Source: JAZDLO01 sp043801935 (GTDB lineage: Bacteria > Actinomycetota > Thermoleophilia > RBG-16-64-13). Taken from it: a DNA stretch of 5,869 nt. Each line of letters opens with the position of its first letter. Position 1 is the stretch's first letter. The notes beneath the pieces were generated by a model. The model made no database searches. It saw only the letters and a program-made list of their open reading frames with translations, and was not told the origin of the DNA. The stretch spans positions 1 to 5,869 of the forward strand of contig JAZDLO010000054.1 of assembly GCA_043801935.1 (NCBI GenBank), given 5' to 3'. Positions 1 through 5,588 of this stretch are shown piece after piece. Both the position numbers and the translations under genes were made by a program.

Positions 1-459
1 ATCCAGGTCACGATGGACCTTCACAAAGCCATCGGCAAGCACCCGGTGCACTGCAAGAAGGACGTCCCCGGTTTCGTCGCCAATCGCCTGCAGCATGCTC
101 TTTGGCGTGAGGCGGTGTCTATCGTGGAGCGCGGCATCGCCGATGCGGCCACGGTGGACGAGAGCCTCAAGTACGGCCCGGGTCTGCGGCTTCCGGTGTT
201 GGCGCCGCTGGAGAACGCCGATATGGTCGGTCTCGACCTTACCCTATCCATACATAGCTACGTGCTCAAGTACCTGGAAGACTCCCACGAGCCCTCCCCG
301 CTCCTCAAGGAGAAAGTGGCGAAAGGGGAATTGGGATTCAAGACCGGCGGCGTGGGCTTCCAGGAGTGGACACCCGAGGGGCAGAAAGCGCTCCGCGCCA
401 ATCTGCTCGAGTATCTGACCAAGGCCGTTCGCCGGATGCAAGAGGCGGAAGGCAAGTAG
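1..459 (+). CDS. 3-hydroxyacyl-CoA dehydrogenase-family protein, C-terminal half (5' end cut by window)
   Basis: The frame is open from base 1, so the Met at base 13 is internal and the true start lies upstream. The 152 visible residues are about half of a family member (usually near 300 aa); the N-terminal NAD-binding Rossmann domain is missing. Near the left edge comes the linker typical of the family, a GK.PV..KKDVPGFVANRLQ stretch, followed by the helical C-terminal domain with REA..IVE.G.A....VD...KYG.G and a PLE.AD..GLD segment. This pattern resembles the branch acting on free hydroxy acids (lambda-crystallin, carnitine or gulonate dehydrogenases) as much as true acyl-CoA enzymes. Next to a transhydroxylase and cyclase-type hydrolases, a plausible role is NAD-dependent oxidation of 3-hydroxy-5-oxohexanoate, the ring-opened product of dihydrophloroglucinol. 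The family call is firm; the substrate is inference. No terminator hairpin with a T-tract follows, so read-through into the next gene is possible. Confidence 0.88.
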   Translation: MQVTMDLHKAIGKHPVHCKKDVPGFVANRLQHALWREAVSIVERGIADAATVDESLKYGPGLRLPVLAPLENADMVGLDLTLSIHSYVLKYLEDSHEPSPLLKEKVAKGELGFKTGGVGFQEWTPEGQKALRANLLEYLTKAVRRMQEAEGK

Positions 460-510
460 AGAGCCCGAGATCACGCGTGGTGTCACGCCCTCGAGCGACG
501 ATGGACAATC

Positions 511-529
511 CGAGCGCACAGTGTGCTCG
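511..529. promoter_or_regulatory. 19-bp near-perfect inverted repeat, candidate operator
   Basis: CGAGCGCACAGTGTGCTCG reads as two 9-base half-sites around a central A, with one mismatched symmetric pair (G516 against T524). It lies 43 bases before the chosen start of the first cyclase and inside the leader that is partly repeated before the second cyclase, where the symmetry is not kept. Its size and place fit a dimeric repressor or activator site, but it could also form an mRNA hairpin. No regulator is encoded in the window. Confidence 0.4.
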
Positions 530-552
530 TATGTCGGAACAGCAACGAGAAC

Positions 553-566
553 AAGGAGAGCAAGGA
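553..566 (+). promoter_or_regulatory. Tandem Shine-Dalgarno sites fixing the start of the first cyclase
   Basis: AAGGAG at 553-558 and AAGGA at 562-566 precede the ATG at 572; the nearer one has 5-base spacing. They support 572 over the in-frame GTG at 521, which would add 17 residues (rich in Arg and Thr) that have no counterpart in the other cyclase. Confidence 0.7.
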
Positions 567-571
567 TCACA

Positions 572-1531
572 ATGGGAAAGAAAGTATTCGTCGACCTGAC
601 TCATCCCTTTAGTGCGGAGATTCCTCGTTGGCCGTATTTCGTAAAGCCGGTCATTGATTCGATGCACACCCTGGCAAAAGGCGGCGTCCTCACACAGAGG
701 GTCGATTGTGTTCAGCACACAGGCACTCATGCCGACGCCCCTCGTCACGTCATGGAGCGTGAATTCGACGGCAAGAGAGCTCGTTATACCCACGAAATGC
801 CTGTTGACGCGTACACGGGTGACGCAGTCTGCCTTGAAATCAACATCGGACGTTGGGGCCTGATCGGGCCGGAGCATCTTGAGGACGCCTGCAAGCGGGC
901 CAACATCAAGCCGGAAGAGCTCAAGGGCATGGTTGTTTGCCTGAATACCGGCATGCATCGCAAGTTCGACGACTCCAAAGAGTACTATCACTATTCATGT
1001 GGCACCGGCGTCGAAGCTGGCAAGTGGTTCGTGAAGCACAAGGTGAAGTGCGTTGCCATGGACATGCAGGCACTGGATCATCCGCTTCATACGGCTATGG
1101 GCAAGAACGGCCCGCCACAGATGAATCTGCCCGGAGCTTCGGGAAGGACTATCACGGAGGAATACGCCGAGCAGTTCGGTGAAGAAGCATATGCCGAATT
1201 TGAGAAAGCGGTCTACATCAAGCTGCATGGCCAAGCCGCTTATGATGCAAAATTCGGTGATCTCGAAGCGCTTGGTAATGAGGGCACATGGGAACCCTGC
1301 CATAAGCAAATGCTGGGTCACGGCATCGTGGGCGTTGAGAACCTCGGTGGAGACCTGGACAAGGTGTCCGGCAAGCGCTTCCGGTTCTACTGCTTCCCGA
1401 TCCGCTGGTACATGGGCGACGGCTCGATGGTCCGCTGCGTGGCCGAGATCGACGAAGCTGATGTGAACGACGTTCCGGAGAGGACCTACACGTACTGCGG
1501 CACCGGGTACGGCCCAGCCGCCGAACTGTAG
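572..1531 (+). CDS. Cyclase-family metal-dependent hydrolase, long form (candidate dihydrophloroglucinol ring-opening enzyme)
   Basis: A 319-residue member of the cyclase/kynurenine-formamidase-like family (PF04199 type). The protein opens with VDLTHPF, followed by WPYF and GVLTQR. The signature HTGTHADAPRH occupies residues 49-59, so H49, H53 and D55 are the expected metal ligands and H59 the expected catalytic His. A second pair, H244 and E256, sits 12 residues apart as in kynurenine formamidases. ALDHPL lies at 167-172. Compared with the second cyclase here, it carries roughly 45 extra residues before WEPCH (about 195-238) and a C-terminal tail of about 30 residues. No signal peptide is visible, so it is probably cytoplasmic. 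Next to a pyrogallol transhydroxylase, hydrolytic opening of dihydrophloroglucinol is a reasonable role, but which of the two cyclases does this is open. Hand counts of sample lines give about 48-53% GC over most of the gene and 63-65% from about 1321 on. A strong terminator follows. Confidence 0.9.
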   Translation: MGKKVFVDLTHPFSAEIPRWPYFVKPVIDSMHTLAKGGVLTQRVDCVQHTGTHADAPRHVMEREFDGKRARYTHEMPVDAYTGDAVCLEINIGRWGLIGPEHLEDACKRANIKPEELKGMVVCLNTGMHRKFDDSKEYYHYSCGTGVEAGKWFVKHKVKCVAMDMQALDHPLHTAMGKNGPPQMNLPGASGRTITEEYAEQFGEEAYAEFEKAVYIKLHGQAAYDAKFGDLEALGNEGTWEPCHKQMLGHGIVGVENLGGDLDKVSGKRFRFYCFPIRWYMGDGSMVRCVAEIDEADVNDVPERTYTYCGTGYGPAAEL

Positions 1532-1601
1532 AACGCGACGGGCGGTCCGGTCTCGCTCGTCGCTAGGCGAGGGGGTCGGTCCGGATCGGAATGTTGCTTG
1601 G

Positions 1602-1636
1602 AGCCCCCCGCCGGCCCGCCGGCGGGGGGCTTTGTT
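1602..1636 (+). terminator. Strong rho-independent terminator after the first cyclase
   Basis: A 14-base perfect inverted repeat (1602-1615 with 1618-1631; left arm AGCCCCCCGCCGGC) forms a very stable GC stem, followed by TTTGTT. It starts 71 bases after the cyclase stop, so transcription of the dehydrogenase/cyclase unit probably ends here and the second cyclase needs its own promoter. Confidence 0.88.
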
Positions 1637-1642
1637 CTGCAG

Positions 1643-1738
1643 ATGCGGGACTGTTCCATGGTCCGCGTCGCTGCGGAGATCGATGAAGACGACTTGACCG
1701 GCACTCCGGACAGGATCTGCAAGTACGGCGTGATCTAG
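1643..1738 (+). pseudogene. Remnant of the 3' end of a third cyclase gene
   Basis: Thirty-one codons ending in TAG encode a peptide that begins MRDCSMVR and continues with AEIDE, then P.R and a final KYG. It aligns without gaps to residues 281-309 of the upstream cyclase (MGDGSMVR, AEIDE, P.R, TYCG) at roughly half identity by eye. The match includes the tail extension that the second cyclase lacks, so the parent gene was of the long type. Upstream, the frame runs straight into the terminator hairpin and homology stops at about base 1643. The rest of the gene is gone and no ribosome site precedes it. It is too diverged to be a recent copy of its neighbour: more likely the leftover tail of a separate tandem paralogue removed by deletion. 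Expression as a peptide is unlikely. Confidence 0.75.
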
Positions 1739-1756
1739 GATCTCGTTCTCGTCGGC

Positions 1757-1772
1757 TCGGGCTCCAGCCCGA
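1757..1772. repeat. Perfect short inverted repeat after the cyclase remnant
   Basis: TCGGGCT and AGCCCGA (7 bp each, CC between) form a perfect small hairpin between the remnant stop and the second terminator. A weaker hairpin (CTCGC...GCGAG) occupies the same relative place after the intact first cyclase, so it may belong to a shared 3' untranslated layout. Confidence 0.5.
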
Positions 1773-1790
1773 TCCGCGCGGGGTATTGTG

Positions 1791-1826
1791 GCCCCCCATC
1801 GGGTTTGTCCGGCGGGGGGCTTTCTT
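1791..1826 (+). terminator. Second strong terminator, downstream of the cyclase remnant
   Basis: GCCCCCC (1791-1797) pairs with GGGGGGC (1814-1820). After one mismatch and a wobble pair, three further pairs extend the stem, and TTTCTT follows. It begins 53 bases after the remnant stop and closely resembles the first terminator in its GCCCCCC/GGGGGGCTTT core, as expected if it once ended the lost third cyclase. Confidence 0.8.
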
Positions 1827-1920
1827 GTGATGAGTCCAGGTGTCGGGTCGCCTTCAGGACCCCCATCTGGTGTAACGTAGTTCTTGTCAATCGGATGAAG
1901 CCCTTGGAGCTTGGCTTCGG

Positions 1921-1992
1921 CGAGCGACGGACGATCCGGGCACGAAGGCCGCCTGTATGTCGGCAAGAGGAACTCATGCGAAGGAGAAGAAC
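1921..1992 (+). repeat. Leader repeat, copy 2 (upstream of second cyclase)
   Basis: This is the counterpart of the leader at 492-571, with the same ordered blocks CGAGCGACG, GGACGATCCGGGC, GTATGTCGG and AAGGAG. The inverted repeat found in copy 1 is not preserved here. Since two terminators lie between the cyclases, this leader is a reasonable place for the promoter or control region of the second cyclase. A small AAGCC/GGCTT hairpin (1898-1917) sits just before it. Confidence 0.6.
1981..1987 (+). promoter_or_regulatory. Shine-Dalgarno site fixing the start of the second cyclase
   Basis: AAGGAGA lies 5 bases before the ATG at 1993. It favours that start over the in-frame ATG at 1957, which would add 12 residues absent from the first cyclase. 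The 1957 ATG falls inside the conserved GTATGTCGG block, so its sequence is better explained as part of the leader. Confidence 0.7.
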
Positions 1993-2739
1993 ATGGTAAG
2001 ACTGGTCGACCTGAGCCAACCGTTCGGGGATAAGTGCCCACTGTGGCCGTACTTCGAGGATATCAGGATCGAGCGGATACACTACCACGCGAAGTCGGGC
2101 GTGCTTACCCAGAGACTGACCACGACGATGCACTGCACCACCCACGCCGACTCTCCGGTGCACGTGTTCGAGGGAGGGATGTACACGGATGAGATCCCCC
2201 TCGAGAAGTACTACGGTACCGGCGTCGTCCTCGACGTGGGCAACCCGGGCAAATGGGGGAACATCACGGGTGACATGCTCGAGAACGCTACTCCCAAGGT
2301 GGAGCGAGGCGACATCGTCATGATCCACACGCACATGCATGCACAGTACGCCGACACGAAGGCGTACTTTGCCTACTCGCCCGGCCTCGTACCGAGTGCG
2401 GCGGAATGGTTGATCGAGCGCGGCGTGAAATGCGTCGGCGTAGACCAGCAGGCCCTCGACCATCCGCTGTCGACCGCCATCGGCCCTCACGGCCTTGGCC
2501 CCATCCTGCCCAGCGTGAACGCCGAGTACAAGGCCGAGCGGGGCCGCGACGTCATCGAGGATTACCCGGATTGGGAGCCCTGCCACAACATGCTCCTCAA
2601 AGCGGGCGTCATGGGGTATGAGAACGTCGGCGGCGACATCGACGAGATCCTCGGCATGCGCGTCAAGTTCGCCGGCTTTCCCATCCGCTGGGAGAAGGGC
2701 GACGGGTCGATCGTCCGCCTCGTGGCGATCATCGAGTAA
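1993..2739 (+). CDS. Cyclase-family metal-dependent hydrolase, short form
   Basis: A 248-residue cyclase-family protein, close to the usual family length, clearly paralogous to the upstream cyclase along its length: VDLSQPF at the start, WPYF, GVLTQR, QALDHPL, WEPCH, ENVGGD and FPIRW..GDGS.VR near the end. The metal motif is HCTTHADSPVH at residues 47-57, keeping H47, H51, D53 and H57 but with Thr in place of the usual Gly. H198 and E210 form the second pair, again 12 apart. It lacks the roughly 45-residue insert and the C-terminal tail of the first cyclase. Probable cytoplasmic hydrolase of a cyclic diketone-type or related ring-cleavage intermediate. It may be the actual dihydrophloroglucinol hydrolase, or may act on another cyclic intermediate. 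Sampled GC is about 63%, like the downstream genes. It is separated from the transhydroxylase by 251 bases without a clear terminator, so cotranscription is possible. Confidence 0.9.
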   Translation: MVRLVDLSQPFGDKCPLWPYFEDIRIERIHYHAKSGVLTQRLTTTMHCTTHADSPVHVFEGGMYTDEIPLEKYYGTGVVLDVGNPGKWGNITGDMLENATPKVERGDIVMIHTHMHAQYADTKAYFAYSPGLVPSAAEWLIERGVKCVGVDQQALDHPLSTAIGPHGLGPILPSVNAEYKAERGRDVIEDYPDWEPCHNMLLKAGVMGYENVGGDIDEILGMRVKFAGFPIRWEKGDGSIVRLVAIIE

Positions 2740-2990
2740 GGTGGAGGCCCCCGGGTGTAGCGGCCGCCGGGTCTGTTCCCGCCGCCGGATTGTGCCCTTC
2801 GCCCGGATGGTCCGGTGGGGTTTCACCATGGCCCGACCACCTGCCGGGACATAGTTCCTCAGAGTGGGATACAGGCTGCCAGGTGGAGCTGCGGCCCGGC
2901 GCCGGGGCTCTGGTACGCGTAGATTATGCTCTGAAACAGTCCTAGAATGAAATTGCCAGGTCAGCGACTAAGAGCGGAGGTCGAGCAGGT
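2740..2990. other. Non-coding gap before the transhydroxylase operon
   Basis: I see no credible gene here. It contains CCGGA-TGG-TCCGG (2803-2815) and the 12-bp perfect palindrome CCCGGCGCCGGG (2895-2906), flanked by GAGC and GCTC, so the second can extend into a longer bulged hairpin. Neither is followed by a convincing T-tract. The AT-richer stretch 2920-2953, which includes TAGAAT at 2943-2948, would suit a promoter -10 region, but no good -35 hexamer sits at the right distance. GGAGG (2976-2980) is the ribosome site for the next gene, 10 bases before its ATG. Confidence 0.5.
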
Positions 2991-5588
2991 ATGGGGCAAA
3001 CCGAAAGACTGACGAACTGCACGACGGGTGGCCCCGTCTTCGTGGATGTGGAAGACGGCAAGATCATCCGCATGACGCCCATCGATCTGGACGAGAACGA
3101 TGCTCAGGGTTGGACCATCGAGGCCCGAGGGCGCGAGTTCACGCCTCCACGGCGTACCACCCTGTCCCCGCATGCGGTGGCTCAGAAATCCATGGTCTAC
3201 TCGCCCAAACGCATCCTCACCCCGCTCAAGCGGGTGGATTTCGATCCCAAGGGGGAGCGCAACATCAAGAACCGCGGTATCTCCGGGTACGAGCCCATCA
3301 GCTGGGACGAAGCCCTGGATATCGTCTGCGACGAGGTGATCCGCCTGAAGAGGGAGGTCGGTCCGGCCGCCATCCTCTCCACTCCTGGCTCCCACCATCT
3401 GTGGGGCAACGTGGGCTACCGTCATAGCACGTACTTCCGCTTCATGAACCTGGTCGGCTTCACCTACGGGGAGCACAACCCCGATAGTTGGGAGGGCTGG
3501 CACTGGGGCGGCATGCATATGTGGGGTAACAGCCACCGGCTGGGCATCCCCGAGCAGTACGACCTGCTCGAAGACGCTCTCAAACACACCGACCTGATAG
3601 TGTTCTGGTCGTCCGACCCTGAGACCAGCGGGGGCGGCATCTACTCCGCTTTCGAGAGCACGTCGCGCCGCTTCTGGATGAAAGAGCTCGGCATCAAGAT
3701 GGTGTTCGTCGACCCGTACTTCAACCACACCGCCGGCTTGTTCGCCGACAAATGGTTCTCTCCCAAGCTTGGCACCGATGTGGCCTTCGGTCTGGGCATC
3801 GCCTACACGTGGCTCACGGAAGGGACCTACGACAAGGACTATATCGACGACCGCACGACCGGCTTCGACGAGTGGAAGGACTACGTACTCGGCAATAGCG
3901 ACGGCGTTCCCAAGACGCCGGTGTGGGCCGAGGCTGAGTGTGGCATCCCAGCGCGCGAGATCCGGGCGTTGGCCCGCGAGTGGGGCTCCAAGAAGACCAT
4001 GCTGGCCGCCGGCGGCCTGGGGGGCTGGGGCGGCGCCTGCCGCGCCGCCACGGGTAACGAGTGGGCCCGGGTCATGATCGCCCTGGCGGCGATGCAGGGC
4101 TACGGTAAACCGGGCAGCAACATCTGGGGCACGTCTCAGGGTGCTCCATCCGACGAATCCTTCGTCTTTCCCGGCTACGCTGAGGGCGGTATATCCGGCG
4201 ACGTCGACAACTCCGCCGCCGGCTTCCGCTGGGTCTACCGCATGTTCGCGAACAAGGGCGGCGCCACTCGGACCGCGCATCACTCCACCGAAGGCCAGAT
4301 GGTGCCGCGCATCCGCATCCCCGAAGCCATGATGCACGAGAAGCTCGAGTTCAGGGGCAAAGGCTTCTGCGGTTCCTCTATCGAGTCACAGTTGCAGAAG
4401 TACGAGTACCCGGCCCCCGGATACCCCCACGTGGAGATGTACTGGAAGTACGGCACCTCGTTCATCGGGACCATGACCGAGACCAACCGATACGTGAAGG
4501 CGTACCGGGAAGGCAAGGTGCCCTTTGTGGTCAACCAGTCCATCTGGTTCGAAGGGGAAGCTCGGTTTGCCGACATCATCCTACCGGCCTGCACCAACTT
4601 CGAGCGCTGGGACATCAGCGAGTTCGCCAACTGCTCTGGCTACATCCCCGACAACTTCCATCAGTGCAATCACCGGGTCATCGTCCTTCAGAAGAAGTGC
4701 ATCGAGCCTTTGGGCGAATCGAAGTCGGATTACGAGATCTTTCGCATGTTCGCGGAGCGTCTTGGCATCGACGAGATCTTCACGATGGGTGGCAAGGACG
4801 AATACGACTGGGTGAAGGATTACTTCCACGCCACCGACCTGCCCAAGAACATCACCTGGGAAGAATTCGAGAAGAAGGGCTACTACGTGGTGCCCTTCCC
4901 CGAGGACCACAAGTCCACCCCAGCGATGCGCTGGTTCGCCGAGGGGCGAAAGAAGGACACTCCCGACTGGGGCCCGTTCCCATGGGATACCGTCCGCCAG
5001 GAAGGCCTCCAGACCTCGACCGGCAAGATCGAGTTCGTGTCCAGCAGCCTCAAGCGGTTCGAAAAGGGCGGCGTGATCGATCCCGAGCGCCCGGTCATGG
5101 GCCCGCAGTACATCCCCTCCTGGGAGGGTCACCGCACCACGGAGCTGTACGGCAAATACCCGCTGCAGATGGTCTCCCCGCACCCCCGCTTCAGCTTTCA
5201 CACCATGGGCGACTCCAAGGAGAGCTGGCTGAACGAGGTCAAGGACCACCGGGTGCTCGTCGATGGGCACCGCTATTGGCTGATGCGGATCAACACCAGG
5301 GACGCTGAGGCTCGCGGCATCGAGGACGGCGGCCTCATCCGGGCGTTCAACGACCGCGGCTCGGTGATCTTGGCAGCTCAAGTCACCGAACGGGTGCCGT
5401 CGGGGACGGTGCACTCGTACGAATCGTGCGCCGACTATCTGCCCCTGGGTGAGCCGGGATACTCGCCGGACACGTCGGGCTGTGTCAACATACTCTCGCC
5501 AAAGCGCTATATCACGCCCACGTCAACCGCCATGGCCAACAACTCCTGCCTCATCCAGGTGGAGAAATGGGAGGGAGAAGCTAAATGA
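2991..5588 (+). CDS. athL: Pyrogallol-phloroglucinol transhydroxylase, large (molybdopterin) subunit
   Basis: An 865-residue DMSO-reductase-family molybdoenzyme, near the 875 residues recalled for the Pelobacter acidigallici enzyme, with high similarity from end to end. Family enzymes transfer a hydroxyl between 1,2,3,5-tetrahydroxybenzene and pyrogallol, giving phloroglucinol without O2 or net redox. The start reads LTN.TTGGPVFV.V.DGKIIRM. There is no CxxCxxxC iron-sulfur motif (only C10 in the first 100 residues), as in that subunit. HNPDSWEGWHWGGMHM contains D165 and S166, corresponding to Asp174 and the Mo ligand Ser175. H135 corresponds to His144, and Y396 in FPGYAEGGISG to Tyr404. WSSDPE (206-211) and the segments AAGGLGGWGGACRA and FADIILPACTNFERWDIS are typical. 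The C-terminal molybdopterin-dinucleotide-binding domain starts near YPLQMVSPHPRFSFHTMGD (723-741). There is no Tat twin-arginine signal, so it is cytoplasmic. The small-subunit gene overlaps its stop by four bases. A related ring-hydroxylating transferase with another polyphenol substrate is the main alternative. Confidence 0.94.
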   Translation: MGQTERLTNCTTGGPVFVDVEDGKIIRMTPIDLDENDAQGWTIEARGREFTPPRRTTLSPHAVAQKSMVYSPKRILTPLKRVDFDPKGERNIKNRGISGYEPISWDEALDIVCDEVIRLKREVGPAAILSTPGSHHLWGNVGYRHSTYFRFMNLVGFTYGEHNPDSWEGWHWGGMHMWGNSHRLGIPEQYDLLEDALKHTDLIVFWSSDPETSGGGIYSAFESTSRRFWMKELGIKMVFVDPYFNHTAGLFADKWFSPKLGTDVAFGLGIAYTWLTEGTYDKDYIDDRTTGFDEWKDYVLGNSDGVPKTPVWAEAECGIPAREIRALAREWGSKKTMLAAGGLGGWGGACRAATGNEWARVMIALAAMQGYGKPGSNIWGTSQGAPSDESFVFPGYAEGGISGDVDNSAAGFRWVYRMFANKGGATRTAHHSTEGQMVPRIRIPEAMMHEKLEFRGKGFCGSSIESQLQKYEYPAPGYPHVEMYWKYGTSFIGTMTETNRYVKAYREGKVPFVVNQSIWFEGEARFADIILPACTNFERWDISEFANCSGYIPDNFHQCNHRVIVLQKKCIEPLGESKSDYEIFRMFAERLGIDEIFTMGGKDEYDWVKDYFHATDLPKNITWEEFEKKGYYVVPFPEDHKSTPAMRWFAEGRKKDTPDWGPFPWDTVRQEGLQTSTGKIEFVSSSLKRFEKGGVIDPERPVMGPQYIPSWEGHRTTELYGKYPLQMVSPHPRFSFHTMGDSKESWLNEVKDHRVLVDGHRYWLMRINTRDAEARGIEDGGLIRAFNDRGSVILAAQVTERVPSGTVHSYESCADYLPLGEPGYSPDTSGCVNILSPKRYITPTSTAMANNSCLIQVEKWEGEAK

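Larger units (their letters stand above)
492..571 (+). repeat. Leader repeat, copy 1 (upstream of first cyclase)
   Basis: This leader shares ordered blocks with 1921-1992: CGAGCGACG (492-500 and 1921-1929), GGAC.ATCCG.GC (503-515 and 1929-1941), GTATGTCGG (529-537 and 1955-1963) and AAGGAG before the start codon. Block spacing differs by only a few bases. The order and spacing point to common descent of the two upstream regions, or to a shared control element (promoter or mRNA leader). No convincing sigma-70 -35/-10 pair with normal spacing was found in it. Confidence 0.6.

Noticed and set aside
475..488. GCGTG-GTGT-CACGC hairpin after the dehydrogenase stop, considered as a terminator
   Set aside because: The stem is only 5 bp and no T-tract follows.
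531..599. Short upstream frame (22 codons) starting at the ATG in the conserved GTATGTCGG block and overlapping the first cyclase start
   Set aside because: It has no good ribosome site. In the second leader the same ATG is in frame with the cyclase instead, so a conserved regulatory peptide is not supported.
1884..1912. TTGTCA at 1884-1889 considered as a -35 box for the second cyclase
   Set aside because: No acceptable -10 hexamer lies 16-18 bases downstream.
2756..2792. GC-rich CCGCCGG/CCCGCCGCCGG region after the second cyclase, considered as a terminator
   Set aside because: Only CGGG/CCCG pairs cleanly around the loop; the outer stem needs repeated mismatches and there is no T-tract.
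995..2829. Two long - strand frames (995-2041 and 1735-2829) covering the cyclase region
   Set aside because: Both are antisense to the cyclases, cross the two terminators and the remnant, and their translations are low-complexity, rich in Arg, Pro, Ala and His.
2961..4337. Long open frame of about 458 codons on the - strand, opposite the transhydroxylase large subunit
   Set aside because: It lies antisense to a confidently identified gene, its translation shows no family motif, and long antisense frames are common in GC-rich coding DNA.
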